Virus record (IMG/VR): IMGVR_UViG_3300047321_000318
Span: 1 to 20,162 of that record
DNA: 20,162 nt
DNA from: a virus
Strand: one strand, 5' to 3'
Numbering within the stretch: position 1 is the first letter of the stretch; each line of letters begins with the position of its first letter. Positions 14,270 to 20,162 of the stretch are shown in pieces. Both the position numbers and the translations under genes were made by a program. Below the pieces are notes generated by a model, which saw only the letters and a program-made list of their open reading frames with translations, did no database searches and had not been told where the DNA came from.

Positions 14270-15430
14270 TTACTCCACGTAGAGGCTGACAGGGATGAAG
14301 TGAGCGGCGCCATCGCGCAGCACGTAGATGTTCAGCACTGGGTACTGACGCTGCTGCCGTTCTGCCGTGGTCAGGCTCTCGACATCGGTTGGGTCGTTGT
14401 AGATGAAGTACCCATTGCTCAGGTACAGGTCGTTGCCGGTGTCCGGGTGAGTGATGTTGCCAGCACCCAGGAATCCGTTGTCGTAGTAGGTCTTGCACAC
14501 GTCACCTGCGGCGGCGATTGCGCCGGCGAAGTTCTTCGCGTCCAGGCCGCGCTTGGTCTGAGGCTGCACCAGCCAGTTGAACAGGCCCACCTGCAACGCA
14601 TTGACCAGCATGTCAACGCCGATCACATCGTCGATCCACTCACCGTTCGCCGATGGCGATTTGGTGTTCATCGACATGCAGCCGGTGGTGTTGCCGCTGG
14701 AAACGACCTTGGAGAAGTAGACGCAGTTCTTCTCTTTCAGCAGGCCAATGGCAGTGGCGGACAGGGAGTCGGCGGTAACGTTGGTCAGGTTCTGGTATTC
14801 GCCAGTCATGGCGGTGTTGCGGCCTTCGGGATTCCACTTGGTGAACTTGCCCGCCAGGGCGTTCATCGGGTAGCCCTGAGTCGCATCAGCCGTCAGGGTC
14901 GATGGTGCGCGGAAGCCTTGGAACACATGGCGAGCGCCCAGACCAGCAATGATCGACACCAGGTCGGTGGTCGATCCCTGCGTAACCGCAGACGAATCGC
15001 TGACCGATACCCATACCGGGCGGTTTTCGCTATCGGCCCAGGTGGCCAGCGCGGGAACGTTCGCGACGGTGATATCACCATTCTTGAAGAAGTGGTTGTA
15101 GCGCCAGATGCCCGAGGCCGCGAGCTGCGAGGCAACCACGGTAGGATCGACTCCGGTAGCCGACTTCATGAACACCGTGAAGACCGGCGAACGGGTCTTG
15201 TTGGCGAAGTACGGCGCGGCCAGCTTGTACAGCTCGGAAGCGGAGCCGAAGTCCGTGACTATGTCGCTCAGCGCCGTGTAGTCGCGATAGGTGTTGGCCG
15301 CAAACGTGACGCCGCTGGCCAGGTCAGTGAGGTCAGCAAACGCCACCGAACTGGTGAAGTCGGCGCCAGCAAGACCGGACGAAGAGATCGACACCGAAAT
15401 GGGAACGATGTTGGAGATGTCAACTGCCAT
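14270..15430 (-). CDS. contractile tail sheath protein (DUF3383)
   Basis: 386 residues. The N-terminus SNIVPISVSISSSGLAGADF and a following beta domain, the region YTALSDIVTDFGSASELYKL, the central part with GLGARHVFQGFRAPST, and a C-terminal domain with LSNGYFIYNDPTD, then AERQQRQYPVLNIYVLRDGA, fit the DUF3383 sheath family. The sheath surrounds the tube and contracts on infection, so this gene is the main evidence that the phage is a myovirus. Start at 15430 has AGGACA upstream and overlaps the neck gene by 11 bases. Confidence 0.9.
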   Translation of the reverse strand: MAVDISNIVPISVSISSSGLAGADFTSSVAFADLTDLASGVTFAANTYRDYTALSDIVTDFGSASELYKLAAPYFANKTRSPVFTVFMKSATGVDPTVVASQLAASGIWRYNHFFKNGDITVANVPALATWADSENRPVWVSVSDSSAVTQGSTTDLVSIIAGLGARHVFQGFRAPSTLTADATQGYPMNALAGKFTKWNPEGRNTAMTGEYQNLTNVTADSLSATAIGLLKEKNCVYFSKVVSSGNTTGCMSMNTKSPSANGEWIDDVIGVDMLVNALQVGLFNWLVQPQTKRGLDAKNFAGAIAAAGDVCKTYYDNGFLGAGNITHPDTGNDLYLSNGYFIYNDPTDVESLTTAERQQRQYPVLNIYVLRDGAAHFIPVSLYVE

Positions 15431-15995
15431 TGTATTGTCCTGATTGAAGTTTCTGTTGAGTCAGGGCGTCGGTTACTTCGAAGCTGAAGCCGGCGGCGCG
15501 CAGGACGGCATAGGTTGTCTCGACCTCGGCGTATAGCGTCAGGTCGCATTGGTAGCGAGGCTGCATCCCGGCGTTCTGCAGCGCGGTCAGGTTTCTCGGC
15601 TGGCTCGTCCTGAACCACCCGATGCGGTTTTGCCGTAACAGGGAAGCGATGTCCGGCCTGAAATTGCCATTGGGCAAGCTCATGGCGGCCGTGGCTGCGC
15701 CTTCGTTGAAGAGGTTCACCGAAAGGGTGAACACCATCGTGGAGCGCATGGTGACGTCGTAGTCGGTCCAGGATCCGAGTGATGGGTCTGCTGGGGGATC
15801 GGCAGGCACATCCTCGTAGCTGAACGTCGGCCAGCCGTAGGCCCTGATGGGTACCAGCAGGTATGAGGCCGACAGGTCGGTGCCGCCCGGCATGGGACGG
15901 CCTTGGTTTGCCAGGATCACCCGGTTTACCGCCGCGCCGGTAAGCGTGCAGACGATCTGTTGCAGGATTGGGTTGAGGTCATCAATGTCCTTCAT
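15420..15995 (-). CDS. neck/tail terminator protein (LIC_12616-like)
   Basis: 191 residues. MKDIDDLNPILQQIVCTLTG at the N-terminus, the hydrophobic strand SYLLVPIRAYGWPTFSYEDV, the MVFTLSVNLFNEGAATAAMS segment, and the end with YQCDLTLYAEVETTYAVLRA are the pattern of the LIC_12616 or gp12-like neck terminator family. It would cap the tube and sheath after length is reached and join them to the head. It overlaps the previous gene by four bases and the sheath by 11, so coupling is likely. Confidence 0.8.
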   Translation of the reverse strand: MKDIDDLNPILQQIVCTLTGAAVNRVILANQGRPMPGGTDLSASYLLVPIRAYGWPTFSYEDVPADPPADPSLGSWTDYDVTMRSTMVFTLSVNLFNEGAATAAMSLPNGNFRPDIASLLRQNRIGWFRTSQPRNLTALQNAGMQPRYQCDLTLYAEVETTYAVLRAAGFSFEVTDALTQQKLQSGQYNGS

Positions 15996-16402
15996 CCTTC
16001 ACCTCGGTACCGCTCGACCATTGCGCGGCAGTAGCTGCGCCACGGTCTGTTGTCGCACTGCCGGACCCGCCATTGGCGCACCTCAAGCCCATCCGAAAAC
16101 TCGAGAAGGTCAGCGAACTGGCCCGAGTCGTCCGGATACAGGTAGGTCACCCCATCATTGATGTGGATGATCTTCCAGTCCTGGGGGTTGAATGCCCCGG
16201 AGGTGCCCACCATCGCCTCCACGCTTTTCGGCGAGGCCTGCTGGATGTTCACCACGGTAAGCTGGGTGCGGGAGGATGCTGCTGATTCCTCCCATACCCC
16301 GCCTGGGCCGGTGTAATCACCCGAGGCCGCCCGGACCAACCACACTCCACCGGCCGGGGCCGATACGAAGTCCGAGTCGATATGGCCTTCCATCGTGAGC
16401 AT
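15992..16402 (-). CDS. head-tail connector/neck protein
   Basis: 136 residues. The N-terminal half contains GDYTGPGGVWEES and QLTVVNIQQASPKSVEAMVG, then DWKIIHINDGVTYLYPDDSG, mostly beta. The C-terminal helix ends in Arg-rich sequence. I recognise it as the small neck-type protein found between gp10-like and terminator genes in DUF2184/DUF3383 phages, but cannot name a domain with certainty. Position and tight spacing (two bases after the gp10-like stop, four-base overlap with the next gene) support a connector role. Confidence 0.62.
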   Translation of the reverse strand: MLTMEGHIDSDFVSAPAGGVWLVRAASGDYTGPGGVWEESAASSRTQLTVVNIQQASPKSVEAMVGTSGAFNPQDWKIIHINDGVTYLYPDDSGQFADLLEFSDGLEVRQWRVRQCDNRPWRSYCRAMVERYRGEG

Positions 16403-16404
16403 GG

Positions 16405-16992
16405 TCAGGCCTCCACTCGATACGTGATCTTGCTGACCAGAATCCCGTTGTCGATCAGCGGTGTGCTCGACTTCTTCTTCTGGATCGTGGACTTGGCGTT
16501 GGGCGGGTTGATGCCTTCCTTGATCGCGTCACGGCAGAAGGCCGAGGCCCGACTGCCGATCTGGTGCAGGCCGTTGAGCAGCGTGAGCTCGCCGGAGATC
16601 ACCTTGGGGATGATCGCGCGCCAGGCCTTCTTGATGTCTTCGGTATGGGCGCGCAGCGGCGCCCTCAGGAACGAGCGCTCAGGGATGATGATCTGGTGAG
16701 GACCGGTAACTCCCAGTGACATGACGCCCTTGCCAGTTTTCTGGAAGCGCACCTTGCCGTCATGGGCGTCATCCACGCTGTTGTATCCGTACTGGGTGCC
16801 GCCAGGATGATCGATCGTTGCCCCGAACTCATGAATGGCTCCGAGGCGAGCGATGGTCATGCCGTCCTGCTCGCCGGAGCCAGAAGGGATACCAATGAAA
16901 ACCGCACGATCCCGAATGCGCGCCTGAATCTTCTTCAGGGTCTCGCGCATCTGAGCCTTGGTCTGTCCGCTCACATCAACCTTGATGCCCAT
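16405..16992 (-). CDS. HK97 gp10-like/virion morphogenesis protein
   Basis: 195 residues. The pattern AIHEFGATIDHP, IPERSFLRAPL and, at the end, SSTPLIDNGILVSKITYRVE is that of HK97 gp10-like and Mu-type virion morphogenesis (tail completion) proteins, in which the last segment is very conserved. It acts in joining or completing the tail. Only two bases separate it from the DUF4054 stop. No signal peptide or membrane segment. Length agrees with the longer members. Confidence 0.82.
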   Translation of the reverse strand: MGIKVDVSGQTKAQMRETLKKIQARIRDRAVFIGIPSGSGEQDGMTIARLGAIHEFGATIDHPGGTQYGYNSVDDAHDGKVRFQKTGKGVMSLGVTGPHQIIIPERSFLRAPLRAHTEDIKKAWRAIIPKVISGELTLLNGLHQIGSRASAFCRDAIKEGINPPNAKSTIQKKKSSTPLIDNGILVSKITYRVEA

Positions 16993-16994
16993 GG

Positions 16995-17414
16995 CTACAC
17001 CATGGCCGGGCCGACGATGCGCGAACGCAGGCGCAGGAATTCCTTGCCGTAGGTGGTCAGGTAAAGATCACCGTCACCGACAGCCTGCGCGTAGTCAGGC
17101 GCGCTCACCGCATAGCTGGTCGACTCATCGCCGACCGACTTTGCAGAAACCTGAGCGCCTGCCGTAGGGATCGATCCCGACTCCATCTGCTGGGCGCGCA
17201 TCTTGCCCTTGGCCAGCGAATGGGCGGCGTAGGCGAACATTCCCCGCTGCTTGATTGAGCGCACCGGATTGGCATATGCCCCCCAGCGCGACCCAGTCTC
17301 GTTGTCGCCGTCCTGCAGCGCGACCAGAATCTGGCCGGCTGACCAGGCGGCGCTGTCGGAGAATTCAGGGTAGGCAGCGCGAAAGGCATCGATCACGTCT
17401 GAGGTGATATCCAT
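16995..17414 (-). CDS. head-tail adaptor protein (DUF4054)
   Basis: 139 residues from the ATG at 17414, preceded by GGAGA; an ATG at 17495 would run into the capsid gene end and lacks support. The N-terminus VIDAFRAAYPEFSDSAAWSA and the long helical region through RSIKQRGMFAYAAHSLAKGK are typical of DUF4054, a small adaptor that follows the DUF2184 capsid gene. It would dock on the portal, which is missing in this prophage. Confidence 0.82.
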   Translation of the reverse strand: MDITSDVIDAFRAAYPEFSDSAAWSAGQILVALQDGDNETGSRWGAYANPVRSIKQRGMFAYAAHSLAKGKMRAQQMESGSIPTAGAQVSAKSVGDESTSYAVSAPDYAQAVGDGDLYLTTYGKEFLRLRSRIVGPAMV

Positions 17415-17452
17415 GTCGCAATCTCCGGGAGGGGGGGCCGGAGCCCCGAGAA

Positions 17453-18154
17453 TCACAGACCGTCGAAGTACGCGGCGGCCTTTGGAATGCGCCATTCCAC
17501 GCCACCCGTACGGCAGATGGCAGGCACCTTGAAGTTGACGTTGTCGGCGGTGGCCGGCGCCAGGAAGCGCAGAGGCATCACGTCGTGGCCTTTCACCACG
17601 CGGATATCCTTCTTGTAGGTGACCAGGCGCTTGCTGCCGCTCTTGCCGGCCTTCTCCAGCAGGATGTCGTCCTGGAAGATCATGTCCGGGAAGTTCTGCT
17701 GCAAGAACATCAGGAACGTGTAGTTGCTGGCGTTACCGGTGTTGAGCAGGGTGCGCTTGAGCAGCAGGTAGATGCTTGGCGGCATCACGAACGCGGTCGG
17801 CACGTGGACGGTGTTGGTGTTGACCAGGTAGACCTGGTTGTATGCGTTGGAGAAGATGTCCAGCACGCCCTGAGCATCGCCAGCAGTTACCAGCGAAGCG
17901 ATGGTGCCGGCCACGTCCAGGCGCGGCACGTTCGAGCCGGTGTAGAGGCCTTCACCCACAGCCTGGGTTTTGCCGTTCGTGCTGGCGATCAGGCCGCCCT
18001 GCAGATAGATCTGGTTCAGGCCCTTCTCGACGCCGTCACGCACCGCGATCGCGCGCTCGTTGTCGATGTTGATACCATTGAGCTGCGCGTAACCGAGCTC
18101 CTCGATGCTGTACTCGTAGCCGAGCGCACCGGTCTGGATTTCATGGAAGCCCAT
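17453..18154 (-). pseudogene. major capsid protein, DUF2184 family, N-terminus deleted
   Basis: The remaining 233 codons show the conserved capsid region MGFHEIQTGALGYEYSIEEL, then INIDNERAIAVRDGVEKGLN, and later AFVMPPSIYLLLKRTLLNTG, which match the DUF2184 major capsid type of small myophages. Full members are around 300-340 residues, so roughly 80-100 N-terminal residues are missing. The frame reads on upstream to an ATG at 18187, but those first 11 codons are the reverse complement of phosphatase sequence and are not capsid. The break lies next to a truncated phosphatase in the opposite direction. A stable capsid from this piece is unlikely. Confidence 0.85.
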
Positions 18155-18167
18155 GGCCAAGCCATGG
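18151..18167. other. deletion junction between capsid and phosphatase genes
   Basis: CCATGG occurs twice, at 18151-18156 and 18162-18167. Capsid coding sense (minus strand) is convincing up to about 18154. Phosphatase coding sense (plus strand) is convincing from CCATGG at 18162 onward (PWFHPVRGNHDD, compare lambda PP PWFRAVRGNHEQ). The break therefore falls between them, probably at a short GC-rich microhomology. An assembly error would look the same. Confidence 0.75.
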
Positions 18168-18686
18168 TTCCACCCGGTGCGGGGCAACCATGACGACTAT
18201 GTCGTGCGCTTCGACACCTGCGACGTCGACAACTGGGTCTACAACGGCGGGTCATGGTTCGCCGGGATCAACCGTGACGAGCAGCACGAGTTCGCCGCGC
18301 AGTTCGCCTGTCTGCCGATCGCCATCGAAGTAGAAACGCCGCTGGGGCTGATCGGCATCGTTCATGCGGACTGCCCCTTCCCGTCCTGGGAGCAGATGCG
18401 CGCCGAACTCGAACAGCCGGAGAGCAACAAGCGGCTGAAGCTGGTGCAGAACAGCTGCATGTGGTCACGCAAGCGCGTCGATATGGTCGAGACCCACGGC
18501 GTCGAGGGTGTCCGCGCCATGGTTGTTGGCCACACGCCCATGAAATACCCGGCAGTTCTCGGCAACGTCCACCACATCGACACCGGTGGCTGGATGCCAG
18601 ATCGCGGCTATTTCACCCTGCTGGACCTGCATACCCTCAAAACCATCCCCGCCACCCGTCCAGCGCTGAGCAAGGACTGGGATTAA
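18159..18686 (+). pseudogene. lambda PP-like serine/threonine phosphatase, N-terminus deleted
   Basis: About 175 residues remain of a protein that is 221 residues in lambda. The visible PPP-family blocks are PVRGNHDDY (metal and catalytic His), IVHADCPF, VVGHTPMKYP and IDTGGWMP, in the right order. The first two metal-binding blocks (the DxH motif and GDxVDRG), which lie before RGNH, are gone, so the enzyme cannot be active. The reading frame opens at the ATG at 18153, a fortuitous start without a ribosome site. In the intact phage it would belong to the plus-strand early genes near the integrase. Confidence 0.88.
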
Positions 18687-18694
18687 CCCCTTCT

Positions 18695-18710
18695 GCCGCC
18701 ACTGGGCGGC
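18695..18710. other. GC-rich hairpin before the DUF4224 gene
   Basis: GCCGCC and GGCGGC form a perfect six-pair stem with loop ACTG just after the phosphatase stop. No T-run follows on either strand, so it is not a good intrinsic terminator. It may affect the RNA near the next start or be chance. Confidence 0.35.
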
Positions 18711-18723
18711 CATGGAGCACCCA

Positions 18724-18933
18724 ATGAGCTCTATCGAGTTCCTGAGTCACGAGGAAGTGTGCCAGCTCACAGGAGCGCGCACCAAGGCCGGCCAGATCAC
18801 CAATCTCAAGAGAAATGGCATTCGGCACACAATTAAGGTAAATGGCTGGCCGAGCGTGACGGCGAACGCAGTGACGGCGGTCGGTCCGGTTCAGCCAGAA
18901 ACGCCATCATGGAAATCACGAAAGGCAGGGTGA
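18724..18933 (+). CDS. DUF4224-type small protein beside the integrase (possible excisionase)
   Basis: 69 residues from the ATG at 18724, with GGAG nine bases upstream; an ATG at 18712 would add four residues. The sequence IEFLSHEEVCQLTGARTKAG, then QITNLKRNGIRHTIKVNGWP matches the DUF4224 type, a small helix-turn-helix-like protein that commonly lies before phage integrases in Pseudomonas and related bacteria. Its stop is one base before the integrase start, so the two are probably co-translated. A role as recombination directionality factor is inferred from size and position. Confidence 0.8.
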   Translation: MSSIEFLSHEEVCQLTGARTKAGQITNLKRNGIRHTIKVNGWPSVTANAVTAVGPVQPETPSWKSRKAG

Positions 18934-18934
18934 T

Positions 18935-19966
18935 ATGGGAAGAAGGCCCAGCAAGCCGGGATCAATCGCCCGGATGCGCGAGAGAAAGAAGGCAAGCGGC
19001 CGGACGTTCTATTACTACGACGCCGGCGGTAAGCCGCGTAAAGAAATACCGCTTGGGTCCGATTATGGACTCGCTGTCATGAAATATGCGGAACTGGAAC
19101 GCGATCGGACTGCTACAACGCTAGTGAGCCAGGTCATCACGGTCCGCTACGTCGCCGAGAAGTACCTGGTGGAGGTGGTACCGACCAAAGGGGCAGCCAC
19201 GCAAAAGGACAACATCAGGGAAATGAAGAAGCTCATGGAGTTTTTCGACGACCCGCCTGCACCACTGGAAAGCATCCGCCCCGTCGATGTTCGGCAATAC
19301 CTCACTTATCGGAAGTCGGCACCTGTGCGGGCCAATCGGGAAAAGGCGCTATTGAGTGCAATGTGGAACTTCGCTCGGGATGTCGGATACACGGCACTGG
19401 CTAACCCGTGCGCAGGCATCAAGGGCAACCGGGAGGCTGGCCGGGACGTATATGTCGAGGATGAGCTTTACAAGCTGGTTTACGACAAGGCCGAAGTTGG
19501 ACTGCAGGATGCGATGGATCTTGCCTACCTGACCGGGCAGCGAGTAACCGATATGCGGCTCATGGATGAGCGCGACGTTCGCAGCGGGCAGATATGGGTC
19601 AAGCAAGGGAAGACGGAAACCAAGCGACGGATCGAGATCATCGGGGAGTTGAAGGGGGTGATCGATAGGATCATGTCTAGGAAGGCCGGGCACAAGGTCA
19701 GGTCAACGCGACTGATCGTGACAGAGGATGGTACACCAATGAGCGCTGCCATGTTGAGGGGGCGATTCGACCTTGCCAGGGAGGCGGCCGGGGTGGACAA
19801 GAAGCTGTTCCAATTGCGCGACCTGAGGGCCAAAGCCGGTACGGACAAGGCCGAATCAAGCGGCGACATCATGAAGGCCAGAGATCAACTTGGGCATACT
19901 ACCGTCGGAATGACCGAGCAATACATACGGGAGCGAAAAGGTAAGAAAGTGACTCCGACAAAATGA
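18935..19966 (+). CDS. int: site-specific tyrosine recombinase (phage integrase)
   Basis: 343 residues. The N-terminal part (1-60) is an arm-binding-like domain rich in Arg and Lys. Residues 66-155 are the helical core-binding domain. The catalytic domain follows with Arg203 (TGQRVTDM), a Lys near 224-230, LRDLRAKAG (Arg295, Arg298), LGHTT (His321) and the nucleophile Tyr330 (TEQYIRER). The box usually written HxxR reads RxxR here, a common variant in this group. It inserts the phage at the tRNA-Leu attB. The gene ends 41 bases before the long identical repeat at 20008. It is complete, so excision of the remnant is possible in principle. Confidence 0.95.
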   Translation: MGRRPSKPGSIARMRERKKASGRTFYYYDAGGKPRKEIPLGSDYGLAVMKYAELERDRTATTLVSQVITVRYVAEKYLVEVVPTKGAATQKDNIREMKKLMEFFDDPPAPLESIRPVDVRQYLTYRKSAPVRANREKALLSAMWNFARDVGYTALANPCAGIKGNREAGRDVYVEDELYKLVYDKAEVGLQDAMDLAYLTGQRVTDMRLMDERDVRSGQIWVKQGKTETKRRIEIIGELKGVIDRIMSRKAGHKVRSTRLIVTEDGTPMSAAMLRGRFDLAREAAGVDKKLFQLRDLRAKAGTDKAESSGDIMKARDQLGHTTVGMTEQYIRERKGKKVTPTK

Positions 19967-19996
19967 ATTGCGGACCAACTTTTAAATTGCGGACCA
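19967..19996. repeat. two direct repeats after int, candidate arm-type sites
   Basis: ATTGCGGACCA occurs at 19967-19977 and again at 19986-19996, start to start 19 bases (about two helical turns). They fill the space between the int stop and the att core. Related copies lie inside attL at 443-452 (inverted) and 504-515. They are the natural candidates for the sites bound by the integrase N-terminal domain. Confidence 0.55.
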
Positions 19997-20106
19997 GATA
20001 GAAGTTTGATTTTACTTGAGGACAGCAGCCTAACTGCTTGATTTTGAATGGTGCCCGAAGCCGGAATCGAACCGGCACGCCCTTACGAGCGGGGGATTTT
20101 AAGTCC
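19987..20106. repeat. attR: attR: right copy of the attachment repeat
   Basis: This is the partner of 281-400 at a constant offset of 19706 bases. The last 99 bases differ at one position; the first 21 are similar but diverged. The identical part ends at 20106 in the middle of the tRNA (anticodon region), after which the right copy continues with the host tRNA 5' half. After integration the phage copy restores a full tRNA-Leu. Confidence 0.9.
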
Positions 20107-20135
20107 CATGCGTCTACCAGTTTCGCCATTCGGGC
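20049..20135 (-). tRNA. tRNA-Leu (anticodon UAA)
   Basis: 87 nt on the minus strand starting GCCCGAA and ending TTCGGGC plus encoded ACCA. The acceptor stem pairs GCCCGAA with TTCGGGC. D-loop GCGAAACTGGTAGACGC, anticodon stem-loop GGGACTTAAAATCCC with TAA in the loop, a long variable arm (CCGCTCGTAAGGGCG region) typical of leucine tRNA, and T-loop GGTTCGATTCC are all present. It is intact, its 3' 58 nt being within the att repeat. It is the insertion site of the prophage. Confidence 0.96.
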
Positions 20136-20162
20136 GGCAGCGCGGTGTTGCGGATCGGTTCG

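Larger units (their letters stand above)
401..20106. mobile_element. defective contractile-tail (myovirus) prophage in tRNA-Leu
   Basis: The element is bounded by direct repeats derived from tRNA-Leu. It carries an integrase next to attR and, from right to left on the minus strand, neck, sheath, tube, chaperone, tape measure, baseplate, fibre and lysis genes in standard tailed-phage order. About 19.7 kb is short for a temperate myovirus. No terminase, portal, protease, repressor or replication gene is present, and two truncated genes abut near 18155-18162. The element therefore looks like an internally deleted prophage that kept its tail module and integration module. Three inserted accessory sets (686-1581, the acyltransferase, and the OB-fold gene) are candidate lysogenic-conversion or moron genes. 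Confidence 0.92.

Noticed and set aside
14300-15487. Long plus-strand open frame (395 codons) opposite the sheath gene
   Set aside because: It is antisense to a recognisable DUF3383 sheath gene, has Val/Gly/Arg-rich composition typical of reverse reading of GC-rich genes, and shows no domain.
17415-17495. Longer N-terminus for the DUF4054 protein
   Set aside because: The extra 27 residues overlap the capsid gene end and lack a ribosome site, while GGAGA precedes the ATG at 17414.
18695-18710. Hairpin as a transcription terminator before DUF4224
   Set aside because: The stem is good but no T-run follows on either strand.
1-20162. CRISPR array, insertion sequence, defence island or retroelement
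   Set aside because: No regularly spaced repeats, no transposase, no reverse transcriptase and no recognisable nuclease or toxin-antitoxin pair were seen on either strand.

Overview
The window is a defective myovirus-type prophage in a Pseudomonas-like chromosome (inference from the GC-rich, strongly third-position-GC coding style, the spanin, DUF4224 and integrase types, and the tRNA sequence; no species marker is present). The prophage sits at the 3' end of a tRNA-Leu(UAA) gene on the minus strand. The complete tRNA is at 20049-20135, and its last 58 nt are duplicated at 343-400, so the element spans about 401-20106. Sequence left of the attL copy is flanking DNA and includes the 3' end of an unidentified gene.

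Layout from left to right. (1) 1-400: flank, a partial gene, and attL. (2) 401-1581: candidate integrase arm sites, then three small plus-strand genes of unknown function. The second has a promoter-like sequence overlapped by a LexA-like box. (3) 1599-2770, minus strand: lysis genes, namely nested Rz/Rz1 spanins and a GH19 endolysin. A terminator separates them from an AT-rich acyltransferase-3 gene (2830-3867), a likely lysogenic-conversion gene. (4) 3928-10650, minus strand: tail fibre chaperone, glycine-tipped tail fibre, and a simple contractile-tail baseplate (DUF2612, J, gp25-like, gp138-type spike, hub, plug, Dit-like). (5) 10647-17414, minus strand: tape measure with a lysozyme domain, tail assembly chaperone with a -1 frameshift extension, tube, sheath, and four neck or connector proteins. 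An oppositely oriented secreted OB-fold gene (12815-13222) interrupts this block. (6) 17453-18154: the C-terminal part of a DUF2184 major capsid gene. (7) 18159-18686, plus strand: the C-terminal part of a lambda-PP-like phosphatase, then a DUF4224 gene, a tyrosine integrase and attR.

The key structural fact is the junction at about 18155-18162. Two truncated genes in opposite orientations, the capsid gene and the phosphatase gene, abut there. Repressor, replication, terminase, portal, protease and scaffold genes are all absent. The simplest reading is one large internal deletion that removed the early, packaging and head-forming half of a temperate phage. The neck, tail, fibre and most lysis genes remain open, as in a tailocin cassette, but no holin and no regulator of the tail operon is visible.

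If expressed, the remaining genes would build a contractile tail: the baseplate nucleates on hub, spike, plug and J; the tape measure and chaperones set tube length; tube and sheath polymerise and are capped by the neck proteins; fibres bind the cell surface. Whether this happens cannot be told from the sequence. Product names rest on reading the translations against remembered families; no database search was run.
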